Shown here one piece after another: positions 33,201 to 44,883 of a stretch of DNA of 64,000 nucleotides. This DNA is from Impatiens glandulifera (taxonomy: Eukaryota; Streptophyta; Magnoliopsida; Ericales; Balsaminaceae), in NCBI RefSeq assembly GCF_907164915.1, contig NC_061868.1, forward strand, positions 50,715,689 to 50,779,688. The letters are read 5' to 3'. A model generated the notes under the pieces. The model did no database searches and had not been told where the DNA came from. It saw nothing but the letters and a program-made list of their open reading frames with translations. Position numbers and translations under genes: made by a program. Position 1 is the stretch's first letter. Every line of letters begins with the position of its first letter.

Positions 33201-35816
33201 TGAACTAAGTGACTGTGTATCCACTACTGAGGCAGAGCTGGCCCAGAGCTCCTTCTCTTCAACTATGTCAAATACAAACATTGGCGAACATGTCCAGGGC
33301 TCCTCGTCCTTGTCTCCACCACTTCCTCCTGGAACTCAGAGAATTTTGCCTTTCATTGAGGCTTTCTTTGTTCTTTGTGAAAAACTCCAGTCTAATAATT
33401 CATTAGTGCAGCAAGATCTTGCCAATGTGACCGCAAGAGAAGTCAAAGAATTTGCTAAGACTTATGTGCCATCACCAACCAGATCTGGTGGTGAATCTCA
33501 GAGGAGGCTAGATGGTGCTGTTACTTTTGCCAAGTTTGCTGAGAAACATCGCCGACTATTAAATGCATTTGTGAGGCAGAACCCAAGTTTATTGGAGAAG
33601 TCGCTTTCTATGATGCTGAAGGCACCGAGACTGATTGATTTTGACAATAAAAGAGCATATTTCCGCTCTAGAATCAGACAACAACATGAGCAGCATCTCT
33701 CTGCTCCTCTAAGAATAAGTGTTAGGCGAGCTTATGTCTTGGAAGACTCTTATAATCAATTGCGGATGCGACCTACTCAGGATCTCAGAGGACGGTTGAA
33801 TGTGCATTTTCAGGGTGAGGAGGGTATTGATGCTGGCGGGTTGACTAGGGAATGGTATCAATTGTTGTCAAGGGTCATATTTGATAGAGGAGCATTGTTA
33901 TTCACCACTGTGGGAAATAATGCCACTTTCCAACCAAATCCCAATTCAGTCTACCAGACTGAGCATTTATCCTACTTCAAATTTGTTGGTCGTGTGGTAA
34001 GATTATATATATAAAGAGAGAGTGATCCTAATCACATTTTATTGGTACAACCTAATAGTTTGTTGACGATTGGAATTTGATAAGTCGGTTCTTTAAAAAA
34101 GCAACATTTTTCAGATGGCTAATATTTTTTTGCAGGTTGCGAAAGCCCTATTTGATGGCCAATTGTTGGACGTTCACTTTACTCGATCCTTCTACAAGCA
34201 CATTCTTGGGGTGAAGGTGACTTACCATGATATTGAAGCTGTTGATCCCGATTACTATAAGAACTTGAAGTGGATGCTTGAGGTCAGTTTCACTCATATA
34301 TATTTTCTAACCTTGTTGTTAAAAGAACTTAAAGTGGATGATGCTGTAAGTTATTTTCATGCACATATTTTCTTAACCTTGTCTGAGGCAGAAACCACAA
34401 CCAGTGACACTTTATTTTTTCTTCTTCTTTTACTAAATTGTATCCTTACCAGAATGATGTGAGCGAAGTACCTGATCTTACATTCAGCATGGATGCTGAT
34501 GAAGAAAAACACATTCTGTATGAGAAAACAGAGGTGCCTACTGATTCAGTCCTTTAATCTCCTATTTTGTCAAGAGAGAATGTTTTACTTAAAAAAAAAA
34601 ATAAATTGTTGTATAATGTGCGAAGGTTACTGATTATGAGCTCAAACCTGGGGGGAGAAGTATAAGGGTGACTGAAGAAACAAAACATGAATATGTTGAC
34701 CTCGTTGCTGATCATATCCTGACAAATGCTATCCGCCCTCAAATAACTTCTTTCCTGAATGGTTTCAATGAGCTGATACCAAGAGAACTGATATCCATTT
34801 TTAATGACAAAGAGTTGGAGCTTTTAATTAGTGGTCTTCCAGAAATTGATCGTAAGCTTGCACATTTTCTTTATCTGTGATAATTCATTTATGCTTGAAG
34901 AAGGAAGGTCCTTTGGTAAGACTTGTGAGTTGAAATATTATCAAAATCTTGCAGTTGAGGATTTAAGGGAAAACACTGAATACACTGGGTACAGTGCAGC
35001 ATCTACTGTTGTTCAATGGTTTTGGGAAGTTGTGATAACTTTTAACAAGGAAGATATGGCTAGATTACTGCAGTTTGTGACTGGAACATCAAAGGTAGAG
35101 TGCATTATTTATTAACGATAATAATAGCTTCTTCACAAAACTACTTGCCTGAATGATTTTCCTGCCAGGTTGATTTTGATCAACATTATTATTTACCAGC
35201 CGTCTTGGTTATTGCCATTAAGAATATGGTTATGTGCACTGATTGATAACATTTCTTAGTTATTCTTTAAGAAGCAAATATGATTTTATCTAGTAATAAT
35301 GTTTTGTCAGTCAGTTGATGTGTGTTGTTTTGTAAATAAAACCTGTGCTCTTTTAAAGATTGCACTTACAATTTGTAGAGGGCTACTGTTGAAAAAGGTG
35401 TTCCTTCCTGAATCTTTCCTTTTTCCCTCATTTATTTTGAAGAGGGAAAGTTCTCTCTCTCTCTCTCTCTCATGGTTCTGTGTGTACTGAAGACCCACAT
35501 TGTCCTTGTCTTAGGTTCCTTTGGAGGGTTTTAGGGCACTGCAAGGTATTTCTGGCCCACAGCGGTTTCAGATCCACAAAGCTTATGGTGCTCCAGAGAG
35601 GCTTCCATCAGCTCATACTTGGTAAGCGTGAAGCCTAATATTGCTTTCTTATTAAATTGTGAGATTTATTTTATTTGCACTGCACCTATTAAAAAAAATC
35701 GAAATACTTGGTACAGTTTCAACCAATTGGACCTTCCAGAATATGCTTCTAAGGATCAACTACTAGAACGTTTGCTTTTAGCCATTCATGAAGCCGAAGG
35801 GTTTGGTTTTGGCTAA
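21242..35816 (+). CDS. UPL1/UPL2-like: HECT E3 ubiquitin ligase, UPL1/UPL2 type, 16 exons
   Basis: Exons: 21242-21274, 22208-22303, 22388-22594, 22804-30093, 30342-30899, 30977-31294, 31597-31798, 31884-32158, 32346-32635, 32865-33996, 34136-34282, 34453-34533, 34626-34851, 34955-35094, 35515-35621 and 35717-35816. They sum to 11202 nt, in frame, 3733 aa; Arabidopsis UPL1/UPL2 are about 3.7 kaa. The N-terminus is [14 protein letters not shown]908/DUF913 armadillo-like regions fill about residues 110-800. A UBA domain ([18 protein letters not shown], about 1295-1335) is followed by a UIM-like helix ([12 protein letters not shown]). An acidic tract lies near 2160-2230 and a ubiquitin-binding repeat [17 protein letters not shown] near 2636. 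The C-terminal HECT domain carries the catalytic Cys in [17 protein letters not shown]. It transfers ubiquitin to substrates through a Cys thioester and is the plant relative of Tom1/HUWE1. The gene looks intact. Confidence 0.95.
34260..34385 (+). repeat. Degenerate tandem duplication at the UPL exon 11 donor
   Basis: The last bases of exon 11 plus the start of its intron (GAACTTGAAGTGGATGCTTG, then TTTCTAACCTTG) are followed by a diverged second copy (GAACTTAAAGTGGATGATGC, then TTTCTTAACCTTG). The second copy carries TGTAAGTTATT where the first has AGGTCAGTTTC. Confidence 0.65.
35452..35472 (+). repeat. (CT)n microsatellite in UPL intron 14
   Basis: A run of about ten CT dinucleotides lies 40 bases upstream of the exon 15 acceptor and may be part of the pyrimidine-rich acceptor region. 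Confidence 0.8.
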
Positions 35817-36490
35817 GACTGGTCCACTTTCTGCACCCCATCACCTTGGTGCGTCTTCCTGCATCATCCCTTCCTGGCACACCTTCATCTACATTTCAGT
35901 TCACATGTAAAAGAAAGAGAGAGAGAGAGAGAGAGAGGTATTGTCCCGAGAGTTATGACTTGGGAAACAAACAAATGGGGGCAGATATCTGAAATTTGAT
36001 TGACGCCTTCAAATTATATGTTGGTTGATGGGTAGAATGGAGAAAGGGAAGCAGCATGCATCATCAGCTGCTGGACAGTTCTTTTTCTTCTTCTTTTTTT
36101 TTCTTTTTCTTTTGTAGATAAATAATAATGTTCTTTCTTCTTCAAACAAATTTCAGTTACATTTGTCAAAATCTAATAATTTATTTGGGAGGGGAGGAGG
36201 AGGAGGCTTTTAGCCTTAAATGGAATACATGTTTTTATGTTGTTTTTTTTTTAATTATTATTATTCTTGCTATTTGTGTTTTATGATGAGATAATTAAAA
36301 TGTTGTGTTCAAATTCTTTAATGTTGTTCTCCGTCTAGTCCAGTAAAAATAAAGAAGAAGAAGAAAATAAAATATATAGTTGAATTCAGGTCAACAACAA
36401 ACAACTAGTGATGGAAGAGCATGAGAAAGAAGTTATCTCATTCAATGAGTACAACTCAACAAACAACTAGAGACTAATTCATCATATTCC
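35817..36490 (+). other. UPL 3' flank with (GA)n repeat
   Basis: This is the 3' UTR and downstream sequence of UPL. It has an (AG)n run near 35913-35936 and T-rich stretches at 36070-36120 and 36240-36260. Several AATAA-type motifs could serve as poly(A) signals, but none is decisive. Confidence 0.5.
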
Positions 36491-36497
36491 AAGTCAT

Positions 36498-36773
36498 GAC
36501 ATCTTTCTCAAACAGAAGAGATTCAAGCTGGTTGCAGGAAAGCTGAAAGAACGAGTGAAAAAAACGTCAAATAATTGATACAACAACCGATTTCTGCAAA
36601 TGCCCTCAAGCATCAATACTTCTTGTTGGTGGAAGATTTGTTGTGCATAGAAAAAGCTAGGAATGAGAGCACAAACAAGTGCGGCCCTGGAAAGACAAAG
36701 TGTTGATCTTGATAATATGGTCATGGAGTTGTCTCAGTTCGAACAGAGAGTTGAAGCTAAGGATAGGAAGTAG
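36498..36773 (+). CDS. Possible small split gene or gene remnant, unknown
   Basis: A plus-strand ATG at 36498 reads MTSFSNRRDSSWLQES before a stop. After an AG acceptor at about 36660, a second open stretch reads MRAQTSAALERQSVDLD, then NMVMELSQFEQRVEAKDRK and a stop. The second part has a heptad-like, coiled-coil composition unlike the AT-rich surroundings. No family was recognised. The opposite strand is also open for 64 aa from 36851, so the strand is uncertain. It may be the tail of a decayed gene. Confidence 0.2.
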
Positions 36774-39422
36774 GAACATTGGAAAATGAGGTTCTTCTGA
36801 CTTGTAGTAGTAGTTGTTGTAGAAGGGGAAAACTGCTAAGGTCGACGCCATAATGGGTTGATTGACTTTGAACAGCTTAATATGCTCGCTTGCATTGTCA
36901 ATCTTTTAGTTACTCTCTCTCGACTGAATTATTTCTTTTTCTTTTTCTTTTTTTAGTTGGATTATTTTAGTTTCCATTTAAACATTCACAACAAATTAAT
37001 ATTTATAAAATAAAATATTTCAATAATCAATTTATTATTTTAGTTGAATAGGATTTATTGTCCAACTAATATGAAATTTAGTTAGACAACTGGGTAAGAA
37101 ACATACATACTTTTTTACTACTATCTTTAGACAAAATCTCGTTTTATATAATTTTAACTACAACAAGCTTAAATGATGAGTTTTGAAAAAAATGTCCAAA
37201 TTCTTAATCCAATAAGAAGCCCAATTTGACAATTCTATGAATATCTATCTATATTTAGTTGATAATACAATTTTATTTTTATTTGTCATTGAAGCTGAGA
37301 GTACTTCATTTTTTTTTCCAACATTGAGATTTGAGTTTTTGTATTTTTGTTGAGTGCAATATCTTATTTAGTCGGATTAAATTTTTTATCTCGAATTTTG
37401 TGACCGAATAATAATCTCAATTGTTGATGGGTCGTTTACTGTTCATACCCCTCCAATTGTGTTAGTATTTTTTTTCGAGTCCGTATTTAGGCATGGTAAA
37501 ATGTCGGATTTCGGGGTCCCGACCCGAACCCGATGTTCCCCGAAAACCGGGTCCATGAGTGACTCGAAATGACCGATTCGGACTCGATGGATACCCGATC
37601 CGACCCAAACCCGATTTCTTTTTAAAAATTATATTTTATTTATTTATTTGTTAAACATTACTTTTAACCGTTTCATTCCAAGTTTTGTTGTTCGTTATTT
37701 CGTTAGTAACCCAAATTTACATTTCTCGCTCAGTCACTTCATTTGCAATTGTCATAATCTTTTCACGTCACGAGTTCGTCTCTTCCAATTTCACAATTTT
37801 TATTATGATTTAAAATTTATCTCTAAACTATTCGAGATTTTTTTTGTCGAAAACAAGTTTACGATTCTTTGCCGAAAACTTATTTTTAAGACTTCGTTTT
37901 GAGAAGTTGACACAAGTCTAGTAACGTTCTATATGGGAATCCACCAAGACTTGCGTTAACTTCTCAAGACCAAATTTCGATAAGGTAGGCAAATGTGCAA
38001 AAATTGTGTAGATAGAGACAAAGTATGAGCATGCCAATAATATGACAACGTTGTATTATCTATATGAAGCGAACTTTATACGAAATCCTGCTTCACACGA
38101 GAACGTTGTGCATCGCTCTCGTACAAAACGAGCTTCACATGATTGATTGAAAAAGTACAAGAGATCAAAACTAATGTACCTTTGGTCTGTGAGCAGATCA
38201 GATCCTCTGCTATCGAATGAGGTGTTCCCCTATTGCGGACCAATCAAAACTCAGCAGCATTAGTATATTAATAAATCAAAGCTAAGTTGAAAAGAAGGGA
38301 GAGAGAACCCGAAACCCATATTTCATTCCGGGTTCAGCAAAAGCGGAAAGAAGCGAAGCTTCACTCCATTTTACATGACCTAATGAAGAGACGACCTACA
38401 CCGTTTTACATGAGGTTGTCCATGTAAAACTGATTGACATATATTCACTATTGAGTGAAGCGAACTTCATTTGACTCCGATTTATAAATTATGTTTATAA
38501 ATTTATTTGTGATGTATTTAAATAATTAAATAATAATTCATATAATTTTATCTCTGATATATATAAAATAATAATTATGAATTAATATAATTTTATTTCA
38601 GATCTATTTAAAATAATAATCATAAATGATGTGATTTGAGATATTTAAATTAATTTTTATGTATGATTATAGTTTATATTTTATAATTGTGACATATTCA
38701 AATGAATTTGTACAAATTATTTCATAATATATATTTATATATTCAATAAGCATAAATTTGTTTATAATGTATTGAAATATATTTGAACAAATTATTTAAA
38801 AATTTAAAATTTTATATATTTATTTATCAAATAATATATATTTCAGCCAAATGATATAATACGAGAATTATTAATTTTTATTATTAATTGTCATTACAAA
38901 TCAATAATAAAGAATTTGGAAGGAAATGAATGTATTTAAGTGCAAAATAATTACTTTGTATTAGGAATTATACAATATGTTTGATTTTAACAAAGCATTT
39001 AAACATACCAAACATATTAAGTGTTTAGCTAGATGAGAATGAAAAAATTAACATATTCATTTTGAAGGCGATGATACTGATCGGTCGGGTCTACAATTGC
39101 ATGCGTTTGTGGTTCGGCGATGTTGCTAGGTCTCGTTGTCCTCCAGCGTTGAGGTGGGTCTCATCGTCCTGCGACTTTGCTTGAGGAGTCGGGATATGAG
39201 AATGGGAGGGAGAGCGGGGAGAAAGTGCGTTGCAGGGGTTTGGGAAGAAAGGAGAGGAGAGAAAATGAAGGAAATGAATAAAAATGTTTTATTAAGAGTA
39301 AAATTGTCAAATTTTTATAAAAAAAATTATATTTGAAAAAAAGATATTATTGAGGTTAGTTTTGAGGATGACTTTGGATCATTTGATCAAATTTCACGGT
39401 TTCGAAACTATCCATTTTCTTT
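36774..39422. other. AT-rich intergenic region between UPL and the MITE
   Basis: No convincing gene was seen. 37490-37620 has repeated GACCCGA/CCCGAAC-type motifs. 38030-38460 is less AT-rich, with recurring GAAGCGAAC and TTTTACATG motifs, and may be an organelle-derived insertion. 38470-38880 is a strongly AT-rich stretch of degenerate ATAATTTTAT repeats. Confidence 0.45.
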
Positions 39423-39837
39423 GGGGAATTTGAGCAAATGACCCTAAAAACAGGGTGAAATGCGGAAAGTGTGGGTGGATAATTTAATAGCGCTGGTGAC
39501 CCCTTTTACTGTTTTTGGACGAAAATGCCCAGTTGTGTCACCCAACCTGAGGTTGCGTGACGCAATTTTTTATTTTTTTATTTTTCAAAAAATTTTAATT
39601 ATGAAATTATTTTGGACGAAAATGCCCCAGTTGCGTCACGCAATCGCGTCACGCAACTCCAGTTGCATCACGCAACCCCAGTTGCGTCACGCAATCGCGA
39701 GACAAAAATAAAAAAATTTAAAAAAAAAAAAAAATTCCGGTTGCGTCAAGGGTACAATTGTCATTAAAAAAAGGAGGAATTATCACCCGCACAATTGGTT
39801 ATTCACCCTATCAGTAGGGTCATATGCTCAAATTTCC
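39423..39837. mobile_element. MITE-like element with GTTGCGTCACGCAAC repeats
   Basis: About 415 bp. The ends are inverted repeats: the left has TTTGAGCAAATGACCCTA followed by AGGGTGAA, and the reverse complement of the right has TTTGAGCATATGACCCTA followed by AGGGTGAA. The centre holds several copies of the palindromic-looking GTTGCGTCACGCAA motif, separated by an A/T-rich segment. There is no coding capacity. The right flank is a long T run, so a target duplication cannot be read with confidence. Confidence 0.65.
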
Positions 39838-40373
39838 TTTTTTTTTTTTTTTTTTTTCCTGCTAAAGTTACCTTTTTCTCTTAAGCTGCTTTTTATTTTA
39901 ATTTTATTTTTTTACCCTTTGGAAGCTTTTTAATTTATATACTTTGTTTCGAGCTGATTATTTCAAAACCTCTAAGGCTAGAAGGTATATTCAAGGATCT
40001 CCAGTTCATACTTGATCTTGAATCCGTAAGCTCGAATCCCTGGTAGTTATCTTCATATTTTGCAATTGGTCTGATGTTTTTTTTTTGAAGTATGTAATTG
40101 TTGCTGAGACCTAATGTTCGATTCTGCCAAGAAATCTCAAGTGATAAAGTTGATTACTTCCTCTTAAAGCTTGCTCTTTATAAATTTATGTCCCTGCCTG
40201 CCTTTTCAATGCTGCTTTCGACTATGTATTTAGCTGGGTTTTGCATATGATAAGCAGGAGTTTGGTTGGGGGCTGATTCAATGTTCTCCTTATTAATAGT
40301 ATGTTTATGAAAATGTCTTCATTGTGAGACTTCTGTGAATTCAATTGTTACAGGGGAAATAGTAGGCTCTTGC
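39838..40373 (+). other. Promoter and leader of the uridine kinase gene
   Basis: This begins with a T-rich run. An acceptor-like TTGTTACAG at about 40344-40352 just before the start codon suggests a leader intron whose donor could be CCGTAAGC near 40025. No other gene was seen. Confidence 0.4.
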
Positions 40374-43300
40374 ATGGATTCCCCTTCAAAATCAGTTGTT
40401 GATATGATTGAAGCTTCATCTGGGGTACACTTCTCTGGATTCCACCTGGATGCGCAGGACTCAAGTAAAAAATTGGAGGTTGAGCAACCAACATCTTCCC
40501 TTAAACATGCACAGAAGCAGCCTTTTGTCATCGGTAAGATGCTAACTGGTGCAAATAATAATTATAATAGATTTCACAGACACTAATCTTATTGATCTTT
40601 AAAGAGATGAGCGATTCTGGAGAATCATAAATTGTGCATTGCCTCTTTCTAATGTAATGTTTGTGGGGAGGCAGGAGTTGCTGGAGGTGCAGCATCTGGA
40701 AAGACATCAGTGTGTGATAGGATTATTGATCAGCTTCATGATCAACGCGTAGTGCTTGTTAACCAGGTCTATTATTATATTCTGAACCCCCAACACTCAT
40801 TTGCATTATCTTGTCGTCCCCTCTCAAATAAATAAACCTTATTTCTGAATTAATGACTTCAGGACTCCTTTTATCACAATTTGACCCCATATGAACTTAC
40901 CAGAATTCACGAGTACAACTTTGACCATCCTGGTGATTAACTCTTCACTCTTGAAGTTGCTAAAATGTTTCAGCTATCACTTCATTGATTAAATATTTTT
41001 AAGTTGGGTCTAATCTTTGAACCACTATTATGCCATCAGATGCATTCGACACAGAGCAATTATTAGGTGCTATGGAGAAATTGAAGCACGGGCAAGCAGT
41101 AGATATTCCAAAGTATGATCCCAAAAGTTACAAAAGCACTGTATTTCCAGCTCGCAGGGTAAAATCCTTTTTAACATGAAAATCAATTTGCTGTTGAACA
41201 TGCAGATGTGTACACTTGTAAATATTATTTTTTTGTTTCTGTTTTGAGGCAACAACCCTTTTGATCTCATTTTTAATTTTGCATTTTTTGCATCCTTTCT
41301 CCCCTTCATTGAATCTGTAATGTGCATGTTTCAGATCCTTATGCTAGAGCCAAGAATCTAGCAAACCTAGTGCCTGACCATTTGACTGGTAGTGTCATAT
41401 TATTTATTTCTTTGGACCTATCTCTCTGGCGATGGAAGTAGTCGTTTACCATCTTATTGTTGCTTGGACGAAGTCTTCTCATTCATGCCAAAAGTTACTT
41501 TCAGTTTTTCTGGATATCTACTTTGACTCGTTTCTGCATTTTCATCTCATTATCTGACCATGTAGATTGTATTAAGCTTATCATTTTCATTTTATGGTTC
41601 CGCATGCAGGTAAACCCTGCAGATGTGATCATCTTAGAAGGCATATTGATTTTCCAAGATCCTTTTGTTCGTGAACTGATGAATATGAAAATATTTGTTG
41701 ACACAGGTTCCGTTCTGTCTAATTGAATGCTTGTCTATTCATATATTTACCATTATTCTATTGACATATAATGTGGTGACGATGTTTTTGGAAGAAGTAT
41801 CTGGCAGTTAAATCTTAAGCTTCAAGCTTGTTGTGGAATATATGGATATAGAATGAGTATTTTACAGCGGGCCTCATACTAATATAAAATGTGGAATACA
41901 AATACAAGTTTGGACTGCTCCAATACTATTTTTGTTGTTGTAAAGCCTTAGCATTATATTTATGTTTTGTTTGTAAGTCTTAGTGGTTGTCCATATTTAC
42001 TCTCTTGCAGATCCTGATGTACGTTTGGCCAGGAGAATAAGGCGTGATACAGTTGAGAAGTGTCGAGATCTTAACATGGTTCTTGATCAGGTCTGCAGGA
42101 TTTGGTCACTTCTTTCTTTTATTTTTTCCAAATAAGAAGGAAAACGCTCTTCTTTAGTATCTTTATTTATTTATTTTTTTCATTATGTTCATATTTGTTG
42201 TTTATTATACTTACCATGATAATTTTTTCTGTTTTTCTCTCTCGTTTTTGCTTTTACACATAACATGTAAGCTTTATGTTGTAAGTCAACAATTAACATA
42301 TACTCTTACTTTTGTTGCAGTATTCAAAATATGTGAAGCCTGCTTTTGACGACTTTATTCTTCCATCAAAGAAGTATGCTGATATTATCCTTCCTCGAGG
42401 AGGAGACAACCATGTAGCAATTGACCTGATTGTCCAACACATTCGTACAAAATTGGGTCAACACGATCTGTGTAAAATATATCCAAATCTTTATGTCATT
42501 CAGTCAACTTTTCAGGTCAATCTTTGTGTGGCTCTCTTTTCCAGATTAAAGCTCTCAGGACGTCATAGTTGCTGCTGATTTTCTAATTTAAACACATGCT
42601 TTTGTTTTTTCTTCTTGTATTAAGATACGGGGTATGCACACACTAATCCGTGATGCTGAGATAACAAAGCATGATTTTGTTTTCTATTCTGATAGGCTGA
42701 TTCGTTTGGTGAGAATATCACGATTTTATAGTTAGATGCTCTATTAATTTTTGGATAGGATGTATGAGTACTTGAACGAAAAAGCTGTTTTCCTAGTCCA
42801 GGTTGTTGAACATGGTCTTGGACATCTACCCTTTACGGAGAAGCAGGTTATTACTCCAACAGGTAAGCAAGCTTTTCTTGTAGTAGTTGTATGGTATGTA
42901 AAAATAATTGTTATTGTAAGGATATGTGGGGATTTCAGGCCACCAACTTGACAAGGCTTGACATGAATTCTAGTTTTATTTTTCATCAGCTACAATTATT
43001 GTTTTTGACACTTGGTATTTTTGTTGAACAAACCCCCAGGGTGTGTGTACAGTGGTGTGGATTTTTCTAAGCGGTTATGTGGCGTATCAGTAATTAGAAG
43101 GTAAGGTACCACACACACACACACACAAAGTCATACACACAAATATGAGTAAGAAGATTTCTGATCAGTTGCAAGAAGCCAAGAAGTAATAATAATAATA
43201 ATAATGTTGTAGTTAATATATTGGCAGTGGTGAAAGTATGGAAAATGCTTTGAGAGCGTGTTGTAAAGGTATTAAGATAGGAAAGATTCTTATTCACAGA

Positions 43301-44036
43301 GAAGGTGGTGACAATGGACAACAGGTATAACCTAGAAACTTGATTTTCTGTGTAGAAGAAGAGACTCTATTCGCCTTAATTGGGTTCTTCTTGATCTTGG
43401 TTGGTATAAATATAATATTTATATTGATTGGTCAAGTAGCAGCTGATATATGAAAAACTCCCCAAGGACATCTCTGATAGGCAGGTGCTCTTGCTAGATC
43501 CTATCCTCGGCACAGGTGTGTGCTTGCTTGCTTGCTTGCTCTAGTATTATTTATTTATTCGTTCTGTTTTATTTTGTTATGCACAGGTGTGTGCTTGCTT
43601 GCTTGCTCTAGTATTATTTATTCGTTCTGTTTTATATTTTGTTATGTTAATAATATAAGCGCATCTTTGTTCAGGAAATTCAGCAGTTGAAGCTATATCT
43701 TTGTTGATAAAGAAAGGAGTACCTGAGTCCAACATCATATTCCTTAATCTCATCTCAGTAAGTGCGTGTGTTTTCTTTTCTTTTCTGTTAATTAGTTGTT
43801 TTTGTTCTAATAAAATTGGAACTAGCTGCTAGCTAGCTAGCTCAACAATGGAATGGATTTCACAATCTTATTATTCCAACTGACAGGCACCTCAAGGAGT
43901 ACATGTGGTTTGTGAGCGTTTTCCCAGAATAAAGATAGTCACTTCCGAAATTGAAATTGGCCTCAACAAAGATTTCCGTGTTATTCCTGGAATGGGGGAA
44001 TTTGGGGACCGATACTTTGGGACGGATGATGAATGA
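40374..44036 (+). CDS. UKL: Uridine kinase-like protein with C-terminal UPRT domain, 14 coding exons
   Basis: Exons: 40374-40533, 40675-40766, 40863-40932, 41040-41158, 41610-41706, 42011-42090, 42321-42515, 42625-42708, 42802-42862, 43040-43100, 43228-43324, 43443-43515, 43675-43757 and 43887-44036. They sum to 1422 nt, 473 aa, in frame throughout; plant UKL proteins are of similar length. The kinase half has the Walker A motif [13 protein letters not shown] (about 54-66), NQDSFYH, FDHPDAFDTE and IILEGILIF. The UPRT-like half follows THTLIRD-type sequence, with [16 protein letters not shown], the PRPP loop [13 protein letters not shown] (about 386-398) and the C-terminus [16 protein letters not shown]. 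The kinase phosphorylates uridine or cytidine in pyrimidine salvage. Whether the UPRT half of plant dual-domain proteins is active is debated. No transit peptide is obvious. Confidence 0.93.
43109..43204 (+). repeat. Microsatellites in UKL intron 10
   Basis: An (AC)n run near 43110-43127 and an (AAT)n run near 43187-43205 lie inside the short intron between exons 10 and 11. Confidence 0.75.
43511..43655 (+). repeat. 71-bp tandem duplication carrying the UKL intron 12 donor
   Basis: CACAGGTGTGTGCTTGCTTG at the exon 12/intron junction is repeated 71 bases later. It is followed in both copies by CTCTAGTATTATTTATT and TTCGTTCTGTTTTAT. The second copy duplicates the 5' splice site (GT at 43587). 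Confidence 0.85.
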
Positions 44037-44590
44037 TCGATCACCAACACACTGCCTGCCCCCCCTTCTATCCTCTCCTCTCCTGGTAATTACTAAGTAA
44101 TTAGGATGGATGATCCAGAGTGGATCTATAATAATGTAATTTCATGGATAATTATAATAATAATAATAATAATGTAATTTCATGAAATCACTTGTGTATA
44201 TATAGCATATTATGATATAATTAATTTTATATTGTTGGTTGGCCATATATAATTACTTGCGAATTAATTCTTCTTTTTGTTTAATTAGAGATGTCAAAAT
44301 ATGCAATATAACTACATTATATATATAGAAAAAGAAGAAGATGACATAGACTGCTATTACTTAAAATTTATGAATATTAATGTTGTTGACATGTATAAAT
44401 AAATAAATAAATAAATGAAATGTATTGAAGAATAAAAATCTGAGCTCAAAAGATTAGATATGTAGACAAATTTTGGACCCTTGAAATTGATAATAATGGG
44501 GAATTAATTGTGAGAAAAAAAAATAAAATAAATAGAAAGAGATTGAGGATGCCATGTGGCAGCAGGGAGAGCGATCACTCGAAACTTTAT
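44037..44590. other. Spacer between UKL and the aldolase gene
   Basis: This is UKL 3' flank with an (ATA)n run at about 44153-44174, AT-rich sequence and an (AAAT)n run near 44396-44415. No gene was seen. Confidence 0.5.
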
Positions 44591-44640
44591 CCATGCATGC
44601 ATGATCACCTTCGGTGGGCTGAGTTTTGGACACGTGTCCA
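44591..44640 (+). promoter_or_regulatory. RY repeat and palindromic G-box upstream of aldolase
   Basis: CATGCATGCATG (RY-type) at about 44592-44603 is followed by the perfect 12-bp palindrome GGACACGTGTCC at 44628-44639. The palindrome contains the G-box/ABRE core CACGTG. It lies about 245 bp before the aldolase ATG. These motifs are bound by B3 and bZIP/bHLH factors in plants; the use here is inference. Confidence 0.5.
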
Positions 44641-44883
44641 ACAGTGGAGAGTATATTCTCTTTAATTTTTATTTTTTTAAATAAAAAGTTGGGATAATAA
44701 TAATAATTAATAATTTTTATTTATCTTCTATTTAGAGTGCTGCCGCCACTCGTTTAGTTTTTGCAATTTTGGCACGTCCTCTTTCCTAGTTAGCTAGCTA
44801 TGCACCTAATCTTTTTCTTCTTATTTTTGTAAAAAATCTCTCTCTTTAATTATCTTCTCGACCCTCCTCCACCACCGCAAGTC

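Noticed and set aside
41336..41393. Extra UKL exon (CAG/ATCCTTATGCTAGAGCC ... ACTG/GTAG)
   Set aside because: Exon 4 ends in phase 0, and inserting this piece in that phase gives a stop after eight codons; exon 4 to exon 5 already matches the conserved family sequence.
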